Shown here in pieces: positions 19,118-37,176 of a stretch of DNA of 44,532 nucleotides. The position numbers and the translations under genes were made by a program. Source of the stretch: Defluviicoccus sp. Lineage in GTDB: Bacteria > Pseudomonadota > Alphaproteobacteria > MPNO01. The notes under the pieces are model-generated. The model worked only from the letters and a program-made list of their open reading frames with translations. It had not been told where the DNA came from and did no database searches. Location of the stretch: contig JAPPGP010000178.1 of assembly GCA_028821395.1 (NCBI GenBank), positions 1-44,532 of the forward strand. The letters are read 5' to 3'. Every line of letters starts with the position of its first letter. The first letter of the stretch is position 1.

Positions 19118-20818
19118 ATGCTGCTGACGCTGTCGGTCCGGAACGTCGTTCTGATCGATCGGCTGGATCTGGCCTTCAAGCCCGGGTTGTGCGTCCTGAC
19201 CGGGGAGACCGGCGCGGGAAAGTCGATCCTGCTCGATGCGCTCGGCCTCGCGCTTGGCGCCCGGGTCGACCCTTCCCTGATCCGCGCCGCGGCGGGCCGC
19301 GAGCCGGGCGCTGCCGTGTCCGCCGCCTTCGACATCCCACGCGATCACGACGCGATCGCCGTGATCGAGGAACACGGTCTCGCACCCCCGGCGGCCGGCG
19401 AGCCGCTGATCCTGCGCCGCGCGATCTCGTCGGACGGGCGCAGCCGCGGCTTCGTCAACGACCAGCCTGCGGCCGCCCAGCTCCTTCGCGCGGTGGGCGC
19501 GACCCTGGTCGAGATCATCGGACAGTTCGCGAGCCACCAGCTCGCCGAGCGCGCGAGCCACCGTCGGCTGCTGGACCTGTTCGGCGGGCTGGAGCAGGAG
19601 CGCCGCTCCGTTTCCGAGGCCTGGTCCGGGTGGCGGGCGGCCGAGGCTGCGCTCGACGAGGCGACCCGCGCGGCCGAGGCGCTCGCCCGCGAGGAGGCGG
19701 CGCTGCGTCACACCCTCGAAGAGCTAGACGCGATGGCGCCGACGGCGGGCGAAGAAGAGGCGCTCACGGCCCAGCGTCATCGGCTGCGCCACGCCGAACG
19801 CCTGGGCGAGGCGCTGACCGAGGCTTTGGCCGAGATCGGCGGCGCCCAGGGGGTCGAGAGGGGGCTCGCCCGGGCGCACCGGGTGCTGGCGCGGCGGACG
19901 GATATCGCCGGCGGCAGTTTCGATCGCGCGCTCGAGGCGCTCGACCGTGCCGCCGCGGAAGCGGCCGAGGCCCGCGACGCGGTCGAGCGCTGCGCCGGCG
20001 AGCTCCGGGCCGATCCGGGTCGGCTGGAAGCCGCGGAGGAACGCCTTTTCGGCCTCCGGGCACTCGCGCGCAAGCACGGCGTCGTACCCGATGCCTTGCC
20101 GGAATTCCGCGAGCAGACGGCGCGCAAGCTCGATGCGATCGACAACGCCGCGACCTCGCTGGCAGCGTCCGGCGCCGCCAGGGACGAGGCGCGCGCCGCG
20201 TACGAAGCGGCGGCCGAGGCGCTGTCCCAAGGGCGCCGGGCGGCGGCGGCGCGCCTCGATCGAGCGGTGAACGGAGAGCTTGCGCCGCTGCGGCTCGGTG
20301 CCGCGCGGTTTGCGACCGCCATCGAGCCCCTCGAAGAACCCGACTGGGACCCGAACGGCGCCGAGCGGGTGACGTTCATGGCCAGCACCAACCCCAATAC
20401 GCCGGCCGGACCGCTCTCGCGGATCGCCTCGGGAGGCGAGATGTCCCGCTTCATGCTGGCCCTCAAGGTGGCGCTCGCCGGCGCGAGCCCGGTGCCGACG
20501 CTGGTCTTCGACGAGGTCGATGCCGGGATCGGCGGCGCCACCTCGACGGCGGTCGGCCAGCGGCTGCGCCGCCTGGGGGAGCGGCTTCAGGTGCTCGTCG
20601 TAACCCATTCCCCGCAGGTCGCCGCGCTCGGCGGGGCGCATTGGCGGGTGAGGAAGCGCGAGACCCGCAATCGTGCAAAGCGCGAGATCAGCACCGTCGT
20701 CGACGAGCTCGACCGCGACAACCGGCGCGAGGAGATCGCCCGTATGCTGGCTGGTCTCTCGGTGACCGACGAGGCCCGCGCCGCGGCGGAGAGCCTGATG
20801 ACGGGGGCCGCCACGTGA
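19118..20818 (+). CDS. recN: RecN, SMC-like DNA repair ATPase
   Basis: RecN is a cytoplasmic SMC-family ATPase acting early in double-strand break repair. The 566-residue product has Walker A GETGAGKS at 29-36, the NDQPAAAQLLRAVG segment, a long Ala/Glu/Arg-rich coiled-coil middle (about 160-370), the ABC-type signature SGGEMSRFMLAL, Walker B TLVFDEVDAGIGG and VVTHSPQVAALG near the C-terminus. It follows bamD by 6 bases and precedes ligA by 12 bases; bamD-recN-ligA is a recurrent alphaproteobacterial order. Confidence 0.95.
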   Translation: MLLTLSVRNVVLIDRLDLAFKPGLCVLTGETGAGKSILLDALGLALGARVDPSLIRAAAGREPGAAVSAAFDIPRDHDAIAVIEEHGLAPPAAGEPLILRRAISSDGRSRGFVNDQPAAAQLLRAVGATLVEIIGQFASHQLAERASHRRLLDLFGGLEQERRSVSEAWSGWRAAEAALDEATRAAEALAREEAALRHTLEELDAMAPTAGEEEALTAQRHRLRHAERLGEALTEALAEIGGAQGVERGLARAHRVLARRTDIAGGSFDRALEALDRAAAEAAEARDAVERCAGELRADPGRLEAAEERLFGLRALARKHGVVPDALPEFREQTARKLDAIDNAATSLAASGAARDEARAAYEAAAEALSQGRRAAAARLDRAVNGELAPLRLGAARFATAIEPLEEPDWDPNGAERVTFMASTNPNTPAGPLSRIASGGEMSRFMLALKVALAGASPVPTLVFDEVDAGIGGATSTAVGQRLRRLGERLQVLVVTHSPQVAALGGAHWRVRKRETRNRAKREISTVVDELDRDNRREEIARMLAGLSVTDEARAAAESLMTGAAT

Positions 20819-20827
20819 CCCTGGTGA

Positions 20828-24884
<4,057 letters not shown>

Positions 24885-24973
24885 TTCGGTGTCTGCCCGT
24901 GCCTGTCGTCGCCTCGCCGCGCGGCTTTCCTCTCAAGGCTATGCAGCGCGGCGCGGGCGAATGCAATGCCGGA

Positions 24974-25885
24974 TCATTCCCGCCCCACCACCAGCGTCGT
25001 CCAGCCGTCGACCCGGTGACGGAAGCGGACCGGGAGTCCGAAGCCTTCATAGACCTCAGCCACCGCCGCCGCCTGCTCGCTCAACAGGCCCGACAGGATC
25101 GCCCGGCCGTCGTCATGGAGATTGCGGGCGATGCCGGGCGCAAGGCGCATCAGAGGTCCGGCGAGGATGTTGGCGAGGATCAGGCCGAACGGTGCCCGGC
25201 CGCGCAGAAGCGGGTTGGAGAACCCCCGGCTCCGGCGCGTCTCGACCAGCCCGTCGACGCCGTTGAGGGCCGCGTTGGCGCACGCGGTCGCGACCGACAC
25301 CGGGTCGCTGTCGGCGGCGATGACGGGCAGCCGCCACAGCTTCGCAGCGGCGATGGCGAGGATGCCGGAGCCCGTTCCGAGATCGAGGATCGCGCCCGCC
25401 CCGGGCGTTCGCGCCCGGTCGAGCGCGAGGAGGCAGCCGCGCGTGCTCTCGTGCGAGCCGGTGCCGAAGGCGCGCCCGGCGTCGAGCACGATCTCGACGG
25501 TTCCGCACGGAGAGCGCCCCGTCACATGGGTGCCGCGCACGAAGAAGCGCCCGGCCCGGATCGGGAGGGTATTGCGCTGCACCTCCGCCACCCAGTCGGT
25601 CGCAGCCAATGGAGCGACCGAGACCGAGGGGGCGTCCATGCCGGAAGCCGCGGCGGCCACGGCCAGGCGGACGCCGAGCGCAGCCTCGTCGGGTGGCGCC
25701 TCGGAAACCGCGCGCAGCGTCCAGCCGCCGGCCGTTCCGTCGCGCAGACGGGACACCGCGCACACCCCGGCGGGGTCTTCCAGCGCGGCCTCGAACAATG
25801 CGAGCGCGCGGTCGTCATCGTCGAGCTCGGCGAGAAAGATCTCGGCGCTCCAACCCCCTGCACCCGTTTCAGGCCCGGTGGACAA
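24974..25885 (-). CDS. prmA: PrmA-like ribosomal protein L11 methyltransferase
   Basis: PrmA trimethylates ribosomal protein L11 using S-adenosylmethionine. The 303-residue product has an N-terminal recognition domain and a C-terminal Rossmann fold with the motif ILDLGTGSGILAIAAAKL, DSDPVSVATACANAALNGV and the substrate-loop NILAGPL, which fits PrmA (NPPY-like position reading NILA). FGTGSHESTRGCL upstream is the classic PrmA GTGxHxTT segment with a Ser variant. It overlaps the upstream uvrD by 17 bases, indicating coupled expression. The gap to pepP (24885-24973) contains no recognisable element. Confidence 0.93.
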   Translation of the reverse strand: MSTGPETGAGGWSAEIFLAELDDDDRALALFEAALEDPAGVCAVSRLRDGTAGGWTLRAVSEAPPDEAALGVRLAVAAAASGMDAPSVSVAPLAATDWVAEVQRNTLPIRAGRFFVRGTHVTGRSPCGTVEIVLDAGRAFGTGSHESTRGCLLALDRARTPGAGAILDLGTGSGILAIAAAKLWRLPVIAADSDPVSVATACANAALNGVDGLVETRRSRGFSNPLLRGRAPFGLILANILAGPLMRLAPGIARNLHDDGRAILSGLLSEQAAAVAEVYEGFGLPVRFRHRVDGWTTLVVGRE

Positions 25886-28118
25886 AGCTCACTATCACCC
25901 TCTTGACGCCGGCCTTCTCGAAGTCGATCTCCAGCTTGTCGCCCTCGCCGGCGATCACCCTGCCGTAGCCGAATTTCTGGTGGAACACCCTCACGCCGAT
26001 CTCGAACCCGGGTGACGGATCGTCGAGACGGCGCGCTTTGCCTTCGATGACCGGTTGCGGACTCTGCCGGGCCCGGCCGAGGCGGAAATAGCCGGGCCCC
26101 CGCCCGACGGTTTCCGCGATCTCGTCGTCGGAGGTTTGGTAGCCGGCCGAGGGCGTCCGTCCACGCGGAACCCCGAAGTCGGTCACGATCTCCATGTCCT
26201 CGCGGGGCAGTTCGTCGAGGAAGCGCGACGGTCCCGAGTCCTTCGGCTGGTTGAAGACCCAGCGGGAGGCCGCGAAGCTGACGGTCACGCCTTGCCGCGC
26301 GCGGGTGAGGCCCACATAGGCGAGCCTGCGCTCCTCTTCCAGTGCCGCCGAACCGCCTTCGTCGATGGACCTGCGGTTCGGGAACAGGTCCTCTTCCCAG
26401 CCCGGCAGGAACACATGATCGAATTCGAGCCCCTTGGCCGCATGCAGCGTCATCAGGTTGGCCGCGTCGCCTGCGACGTCGTCGTCGCGGTCCATCACCA
26501 GGGCGATGTGTTCCAGGAAGCCGCCCAGGCTCCCGAATTCCCGGAGCGCGTTGAGCAGCTCCTTGAGATTCTCCAGCCGCCCCGGCGCGTCGGGGGTCCG
26601 CGCCGCCCCCCACATGCCGGTATAGCCGGACTCGTCGAGCACCGTCTCGGCGAGGACGACGTGATCGGCGAAGGCTCCCGCCCGCCACCGGTCGAGATCG
26701 CCGAGAAATCGCGAGAGCGCGTTGCGGGCCCGCGTGTTGAGCTCGTCGGACGCGATCAGGCGGCGCGCCGATTCGGTCAGCGACACCCCGGAAGCGCGCG
26801 CGAATATGTGCAGCGTCCGCAGGGTGGCGGCGCCGATCCCGCGTTTCGGCAGGTTGACGATCCGCTCGAAGGCGAGGTCGTCGTCCGGCTGGTGGACGAG
26901 GCGGAGATAGGCGACCGCATCACGGACTTCCTGGCGTTCGTAGAACCGCGGGCCGCCGACCACGCGATAGGGAAGGGCGATGGCGACGAAGCGCTCCTCG
27001 AAGCCGCGCATCAGGGCGCTGGTGCGCACCAGGACGGCGATCTCGCGGAGCCGGACGCCGTCCCGCTGGAGGGCCTCGATCTCGTCGCTCACGGCGACAG
27101 CCTCGGCGGCGCCGTCCCAGACACCCCGCACGCGGATCGGCGCCCCGGACCGGCCCTCGGTCCACAGCGTCTTGCCGAGGCGGCCGCCGTTCTTCGCGAT
27201 CAGCGCCGAAGCCGCCGACAGGATCTCCGGCGTCGAACGGTAGTTCTGCTCCAGCCGGACGATCCTGGCGCCGGGGAAGTCGGTCTCGAAGCGCAGGATG
27301 TTGCCGACCTCGGCGCCCCGCCAGCTATAGATCGACTGATCGTCGTCGCCGACGCAGCAGATATTGCGCCGCCTTTGGGCGAGCAGCCTGAGCCAGAGAT
27401 ACTGCGCGACATTGGTGTCCTGGTACTCGTCGACCAGCAGGTAGCGAAAGCGCTCGTGGTAGATTTCCAGGATATCCGCATGGCCGGTGAAGATATCCAG
27501 GCAGTGCATCAGCAGGTCGCCGAAATCGCAGGCGTTGACGGTCTTCAGCCGATCCTGATACGCGGCGTAAAGCGCGACGATCCGGCCGTGAGCGACACGC
27601 TCGGCGTCGGCCTTCGGGACCTTCTCCGGCCCCAGACCGCGGTTCTTGAAGCGGTCGATCGCGGCGTGCAGGGCGCGCGGGGGCCAGCGCTCCAGATCGA
27701 CGCCGGCGTCCTCGGCGAGCGACTTTACCAGCCGGATCTGGTCGTCGGCGTCGAGGATGGTGAAATCCGGGCGCAGCCCCGCCGTCTCCGCGTGCCGCCT
27801 GAGAATGCGCGCCGCGAGCGCGTGGAAGGTGCCGATCCAGAGACCCTCGACCGCGCCGCCGATCAGCTCGCCGACCCGCTCGCGCATCTCGCGCGCCGCC
27901 TTGTTGGTGAAGGTGACCGCGAGGATCTGGCTGGGCCAGGCGAGGCCCGAGGCGGCGATATGGGCGAGCCGCGTGGTGAGGACGCGGGTCTTGCCGGTGC
28001 CGGCGCCGGCGAGGACCAGAAGCGGCCCCTCGGTCGCCTCGACGGCCTCGCGTTGCCGGTCGTTGAGGGCGGCGAGATAGGCGACGGGGGCAGAGGTCGT
28101 GACGGTATCGCCGGACAT
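25869..28118 (-). CDS. uvrD: UvrD/PcrA-type 3'-5' DNA helicase
   Basis: This SF1A helicase acts in nucleotide excision and mismatch repair. The 749-residue product shows the Q motif LNDRQREAVEATEGP, Walker A GAGTGKT at 38-44, TFTNKAAREMRERV, Walker B LLVDEYQDTN, GDDDQSIYSWRGA, EQNYRST and VTTMTLHAAKGLEF-type motif V (LMTLHAAKGLEFDHVF). The C-terminal Tudor-like segment (RVFHQKFGYGRVIAGEGDKLEIDF) favours the PcrA form that contacts RNA polymerase. The start lacks a ribosome-binding site and lies directly under an extended -10 element (28124-28132). Confidence 0.95.
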   Translation of the reverse strand: MSGDTVTTSAPVAYLAALNDRQREAVEATEGPLLVLAGAGTGKTRVLTTRLAHIAASGLAWPSQILAVTFTNKAAREMRERVGELIGGAVEGLWIGTFHALAARILRRHAETAGLRPDFTILDADDQIRLVKSLAEDAGVDLERWPPRALHAAIDRFKNRGLGPEKVPKADAERVAHGRIVALYAAYQDRLKTVNACDFGDLLMHCLDIFTGHADILEIYHERFRYLLVDEYQDTNVAQYLWLRLLAQRRRNICCVGDDDQSIYSWRGAEVGNILRFETDFPGARIVRLEQNYRSTPEILSAASALIAKNGGRLGKTLWTEGRSGAPIRVRGVWDGAAEAVAVSDEIEALQRDGVRLREIAVLVRTSALMRGFEERFVAIALPYRVVGGPRFYERQEVRDAVAYLRLVHQPDDDLAFERIVNLPKRGIGAATLRTLHIFARASGVSLTESARRLIASDELNTRARNALSRFLGDLDRWRAGAFADHVVLAETVLDESGYTGMWGAARTPDAPGRLENLKELLNALREFGSLGGFLEHIALVMDRDDDVAGDAANLMTLHAAKGLEFDHVFLPGWEEDLFPNRRSIDEGGSAALEEERRLAYVGLTRARQGVTVSFAASRWVFNQPKDSGPSRFLDELPREDMEIVTDFGVPRGRTPSAGYQTSDDEIAETVGRGPGYFRLGRARQSPQPVIEGKARRLDDPSPGFEIGVRVFHQKFGYGRVIAGEGDKLEIDFEKAGVKRVIVSFVHRA

Positions 28119-28123
28119 GGCGC

Positions 28124-28132
28124 ATCATACCA
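28124..28132 (-). promoter_or_regulatory. extended -10 element at the uvrD start
   Basis: On the minus strand TGG plus TATGAT (hexamer 28129-28124, 5 of 6 to TATAAT) forms an extended -10. The expected transcription start (about 28117) coincides with the uvrD ATG at 28118, and no Shine-Dalgarno precedes that ATG. No good -35 is present. A leaderless transcript is a possibility. Confidence 0.35.
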
Positions 28133-28163
28133 GCGGGGCGCCGCTCGCGGTGGCCATCCAAAG

Positions 28164-28192
28164 TTGTCCCGCGCCGCGCCGTACCCCATATC
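28164..28192 (+). promoter_or_regulatory. candidate promoter for the HtrA-like gene
   Basis: TTGTCC (28164-28169), a 17-base spacer and CATATC (28187-28192) lie about 32 bases before the ATG at 28225. The -35 fits the alphaproteobacterial TTGNCN trend. Consensus evidence only. Confidence 0.4.
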
Positions 28193-28224
28193 AAAACCGT
28201 GAGCCGCAGAACGGAGTTGCAGCG

Positions 28225-29235
28225 ATGACCCGACGCGCTCTGTCCTTTCTCCCAGGAACCGTTATTGTCACGGCGCTTGCCGCCCTTGCCGGCACAGGCC
28301 CGGCTTGGGCGGCGGAGCCGCCGCAATCCCCCGACCCGCTGTCCGCGGTGATCGCGCTGGAGAGCGCGGTGCCGGCCGAAGCCCGCACCGCCGACGCGCT
28401 GGGCAGGGCCCGGCAAGGCAGCGGCATCGTCATCGACGACGCCGGGCTGGTGCTGACCATCGGCTACCTGATACTCGAAGCCGAATCGGTCAAGCTGACG
28501 GTCGCAGGCTCGCGGCAGGTCTCCGCCAGTGTCGTTGCCTACGATCACGAGACCGGGCTCGGGCTGGTCCGCGCCTCGCGTCCGCTGGGCGTGAAGCCGA
28601 TCCCGATCGGCTCGTCCGGATCTCTGGTGCGGGGGCATCAGGTGGTCGCGGCAAGCGCCGGAGGATACAAGGCGGCGATCGGCGCCTATGTCGTCTCTCG
28701 GCGCGACTTCGCCGGCTGGTGGGAATATCTGCTCGAAAAGGCGATCTTCACCGCGCCGGCCCATCCCAGCTTCGGCGGCGCCGCGCTGCTCGACGCCGAG
28801 GGGCGGCTCGTCGGAGTCGGTTCGCTGATGGTTCCCGACGCGGCGCAGGAGAACGTGCCGCTGCCCGGCAACATGTTCGTCCCCATCGACACCCTCAAGC
28901 CGATCCTCGCCGACCTGATTTCCGAAGGGAGCTCGGCGCGGCCCTCCCGGCCCTGGCTCGGTCTCTACCCGCAGGAGATCCACGGGCGGCTGTTCGTCAC
29001 CCGAGTCCCGCGGGACGGGCCGGCGGACCGGGCCGGGCTGAAGCCGGGCGACCTGGTGCTCGGCGTCGCCGGCAAGGCGGTCTCCTCCCTGCCCGGCTAT
29101 TACCGGGCGCTGTGGGGCCTCGGCGCCGCCGGGGTCGAGGTGCCGCTCAGCGTGCTGCAGGGCAACCGGACGACCGACATCAAGATCCGGTCGATGGATC
29201 GCCGGCAGTGGTTCAGGAAGCCACCCTCCTATTAG
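28225..29235 (+). CDS. secreted HtrA/DegP-like PDZ protein, predicted catalytically inactive
   Basis: The 336-residue product has a Sec signal peptide (cleavage near AWA-A, residues 28-30), a trypsin-like HtrA fold (about 60-230) and one PDZ domain (about 245-325). The fold is recognisable from GSGIVIDDAGLVLT, AYDHETGLGLV and FGGAALLDAEGRLVGVGS. In HtrA the catalytic His, Asp and Ser occur in TNNHV, TDLA and GNSGG. Here the aligned residues read TIGYL (Tyr81), TGLG (Gly111) and PSFGG (no Ser in the catalytic position), so all three appear lost. It is likely a periplasmic pseudoprotease or peptide-binding scaffold. The ATG follows ACGGAG at the right spacing; longer in-frame starts lack a signal peptide. 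It ends 6 bases from the convergent ClC gene. Confidence 0.85.
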   Translation: MTRRALSFLPGTVIVTALAALAGTGPAWAAEPPQSPDPLSAVIALESAVPAEARTADALGRARQGSGIVIDDAGLVLTIGYLILEAESVKLTVAGSRQVSASVVAYDHETGLGLVRASRPLGVKPIPIGSSGSLVRGHQVVAASAGGYKAAIGAYVVSRRDFAGWWEYLLEKAIFTAPAHPSFGGAALLDAEGRLVGVGSLMVPDAAQENVPLPGNMFVPIDTLKPILADLISEGSSARPSRPWLGLYPQEIHGRLFVTRVPRDGPADRAGLKPGDLVLGVAGKAVSSLPGYYRALWGLGAAGVEVPLSVLQGNRTTDIKIRSMDRRQWFRKPPSY

Positions 29236-29241
29236 GGCGCA

Positions 29242-31056
29242 TCAGCGCTCGCCGCGTTCCTCGCGCCGCGCATCCATCAGCGCCCGGTTGTAGGCCAGCG
29301 TCACGTCGACCTCGTGCACCACGCCGACCAGCCGGCCGCCGGGGCCGTCCTCCAGGACGCCGAGATGCTCTTCGCCGGCCTCCAGCATCTGGGCCAGCGC
29401 CCGGTCGATGTTCTCGCCCGCCCGGATCACCGGCGGGTTGGGCCGGGCCACCTCGCCCGCGGTGAGTCGGTCGTCGTCGGAGGTGTCGAAGGCGTAGCTC
29501 GAGAGGTCGGCCAGGGTGATCGTGCCGCGCGGGCGATCCTCGTCGTCCAGCACGAATACCTGACCGTAAGGGGCGCGCAGCAATTGCTCGCGCACGCGCG
29601 CCATGTCCGCTCCCGAGGGCACGGTGGCGACCGTCTCGCTCATCAGGTCGCTGACATGGATGGCGTCGAGCAGGCCGCGTTCGCGCCCGCCCTTGATGGT
29701 GATCCCGCGCACCAGGAGCTGCCATTCGAAGAACGACCGCCCGTGCAGCGCCTGGGTCAGGGGAGAGGCGACGGCGACGCCCGCCATCACCGCGATGGTG
29801 ATCGCGTAGTCGCCGGTCAGCTCGAAGACGATCAGCGTGGTCGAAATCGGCGCCCCGAGCACGCAACCCGCGACCGCGCCCATGCCGACTAGGGTGTAGA
29901 CGCCGTGCCCGGACGAGTGTTCGGGAAATATCCCAGAGGCGACGATCCCGAAGGCGCCGCCCAGCATCGCACCCATGAACAGCGAGGGGCTGAACACACC
30001 GCCGCCGAAGCCGGTGCCGAGCGAGACGGCGGTCGCCGCCGTCTTGGCCACCAGCAGCGCGACCAGGGTCCAGAACGGAATCAGCTCGCGCAGCGCGGCG
30101 TCGGTGGTGCCGTAGCCAACCCCCAGCACGTGCGGGAAGGCGAGCGCGATGACGCCCACGACCAGCCCGCCCGCGGCGGGTTTCGACCAGACCGGCGCGG
30201 GCACCCGGGCAACCACGTCGCGGGTCATCTCGACGCTGCGCAGGAACACGATCGCGGCGAGGCCGCTGGCGAGCCCGAGCAGCAGGAAGGCGGGGAACTC
30301 GAAGAACGAGACGATCGCCCGGTCGGGGATGATGAATGCCGGAAAATCTCCGAAATGGATGCGGGCGATGATCGCGCCGGTGACCGAGGCGATGACGATC
30401 GGCGCGAACGCGCTGAGCGCGTAATGCCCGATCACCACCTCCAGGGCGAAGAACACGCCGGCGATCGGCGCGTTGAAGGACGCGGAAATCGCCGCCGCGA
30501 CGCCGCAGCCGAGCAGGGTGACCATCTGGGCGCGCGACAGGGCGAGCCGGCGGCCGACGAACGAAGCGAGGCTCGCCCCGAGATGGATGACCGGGCCCTC
30601 GCGCCCGACCGAGGCGCCGGTTCCGATCGACGCGGCGCTCCCCAGCGCCGCGCCCAGCCCGGCCCGCCAATCCATCCTGCCGGACCTGAAAGCGGCGAAC
30701 TCCATGACATCCGCGACGCCTTGCGGCCGCCCGCCCGGCATCAGGAATCGGTAGAACAGCCCGACCAGAAGACCGCCCGCCGTCGGAGCGGCGACGATCT
30801 GCCAGGCGGGCAGGGTGCCGATGGCGGCGATCAGCGTGTCGGCGTCGGTGCCGAAGGCCACCGTCTGGAAGGCGAGGTAGAGCTCGCGGAACCCGATCGC
30901 GCAATAGGCTCCGGCGAAACCGATCAGCGCGGCGAGCACCAGCGACAGGAATGGTTCGGCGCGCAGCCACCGTCCGATGCGTTGGGCCGCGCGGGTCGAT
31001 CTGGCCCGGGCAGGCGCCGGGGACGGTTCGGGATCGGGTGCGGCCCGCTCTGCCAT
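29242..31056 (-). CDS. ClC-family chloride channel/transporter with CBS pair
   Basis: This inner-membrane ClC protein has 604 residues: about ten or more hydrophobic segments (about 35-440) then two C-terminal CBS domains (about 465-590) that usually bind adenine nucleotides. The gating glutamate motif GREGPVI is present (Glu153), as is GFGGGVFSPSLFMGAMLGG. At the position of the proton-pathway glutamate of the E. coli exchanger the sequence reads FFALEVVIG, with Val207, as in eukaryotic ClC channels. It could therefore conduct chloride passively rather than exchange protons. It lies 30 bases downstream of the pentapeptide gene on the same strand. Confidence 0.92.
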   Translation of the reverse strand: MAERAAPDPEPSPAPARARSTRAAQRIGRWLRAEPFLSLVLAALIGFAGAYCAIGFRELYLAFQTVAFGTDADTLIAAIGTLPAWQIVAAPTAGGLLVGLFYRFLMPGGRPQGVADVMEFAAFRSGRMDWRAGLGAALGSAASIGTGASVGREGPVIHLGASLASFVGRRLALSRAQMVTLLGCGVAAAISASFNAPIAGVFFALEVVIGHYALSAFAPIVIASVTGAIIARIHFGDFPAFIIPDRAIVSFFEFPAFLLLGLASGLAAIVFLRSVEMTRDVVARVPAPVWSKPAAGGLVVGVIALAFPHVLGVGYGTTDAALRELIPFWTLVALLVAKTAATAVSLGTGFGGGVFSPSLFMGAMLGGAFGIVASGIFPEHSSGHGVYTLVGMGAVAGCVLGAPISTTLIVFELTGDYAITIAVMAGVAVASPLTQALHGRSFFEWQLLVRGITIKGGRERGLLDAIHVSDLMSETVATVPSGADMARVREQLLRAPYGQVFVLDDEDRPRGTITLADLSSYAFDTSDDDRLTAGEVARPNPPVIRAGENIDRALAQMLEAGEEHLGVLEDGPGGRLVGVVHEVDVTLAYNRALMDARREERGER

Positions 31057-31086
31057 CGATCCGCCGCGGTCAGGTATCCACGGCGC

Positions 31087-31587
31087 CTACTGGCATTTGC
31101 CGATCGACCCTTCGGCGCAGACCTTCTTGCCGTCGACCCAGGTCGCGCCGGTGAAGTCCGCGTTGAGCAAATCCGCCCCGCGCAGCTTCGCGCCGCTCAG
31201 ATCGGCTTCCTTGAGCACCGCCCGGAACAGCCGGGCCCGCCTGAGATCCGCCTTGCGGAGCGAGGCGCCGGTGAGGTCCGCCTTGGTGAAGTCCGCTTCG
31301 ACGAGGCGGGCGCCGTCGAGCTTCGCTCCGCTCAGCGAGGCGCTGAGAAACTTTGCGCGAAAGGCGTCCGCCCCCATGAGGCTCGCGGTGTCGAGGATGG
31401 AGCGGCTGAACGACGCGTCGCGCAGCTTGGCTTTCGCGAGGTCCAGCGCACGCAGGTCCTGGCGGTCGAGAATGCAGCGCCGCCAGTCCACCCCGGGCTC
31501 TCCGGGGTCCGCGCATTCCGCCCGCGCCGTTCCGGCGCCGGCGGCGCCCAGAACCGCGCACAGCGTTACCAGCATTCTCACGGTCAT
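31087..31587 (-). CDS. secreted pentapeptide-repeat protein
   Basis: The 166-residue product has an N-terminal signal peptide (about 1-22, ending ARA-E) and then roughly 20 A(D/N)LXX-type repeats such as ADFTKADLTGASL and ADLSGAKLRGADL, predicted to form a right-handed quadrilateral beta helix. Two cysteines sit just before the repeats and two just after (VCAEGSIGKC), suggesting disulfide caps and a periplasmic site. The ATG at 31587 is chosen because it opens the signal peptide; upstream in-frame codons are not convincing. No enzymatic function can be assigned; cytoplasmic gyrase-protecting relatives lack signal peptides. Confidence 0.85.
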   Translation of the reverse strand: MTVRMLVTLCAVLGAAGAGTARAECADPGEPGVDWRRCILDRQDLRALDLAKAKLRDASFSRSILDTASLMGADAFRAKFLSASLSGAKLDGARLVEADFTKADLTGASLRKADLRRARLFRAVLKEADLSGAKLRGADLLNADFTGATWVDGKKVCAEGSIGKCQ

Positions 31588-31627
31588 GCCCGAAGATGTA
31601 GCCCGCCACGCGGGAAGCCGCAAATCC

Positions 31628-32118
31628 CTATTTTCCGCGCGCGCCGCCGAGCTGCATGACGCGGCCGAGCTGGGGCGAGCGTTCGAGCGCGGCGTGAGCC
31701 ACAAAAATCCGGCCGAGCCGGTCCTGCACATCGTCCGGCATCGGGCGCACCTTGCGGACCGCGAGATCTACATGCACGGCCATCAGCTCCATGGTCGCGG
31801 CCAATATCCCGTCTTCCACCCGATACATGCGGTGGAAGTAATGCATGCGCTTGTCGTCGAAGCCGAGAAGCTGGGTGGTGCAGCGCAGCGCGGCGCCTTC
31901 GTGGACCTCGGCGAGATAGGCGGTGTGGCTCTCGACCGCAAATGTCGAGTGGTTGGTGCGTCGGCAATACTCCTCGCCCAGCCCGAAAGCCGCGTAGAAG
32001 CCGTCCGTCGCCAGATCGAAGACGAGGACGAAATAGGCGAGATTCATGTGCCCGTTGTAGTCGGTCCATTCGGCGCGGACGGTCTCGCGCAGGGTCTCGA
32101 TAGGGGCCTGGATCGGGG

Positions 32119-32122
<4 letters not shown>
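31628..32122 (-). CDS. hot-dog fold acyl-CoA thioesterase
   Basis: The 164-residue protein belongs to the 4-hydroxybenzoyl-CoA/YbgC-like thioesterase group. It begins [18 protein letters not shown]; Asp21 with the DYNGHMN motif is the usual catalytic region. The same motif is typical of the thioesterase linked to carnitine degradation, but no carnitine genes are nearby, so the acyl substrate is unknown. Its ATG overlaps the metH stop as ATGA, implying translational coupling to methionine synthase. The overlapping longer frame in another phase is a shadow. Confidence 0.85.
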
Positions 32123-35862
<3,740 letters not shown>

Positions 35863-35871
35863 CGTCGCCGT

Positions 35872-37176
<1,305 letters not shown>

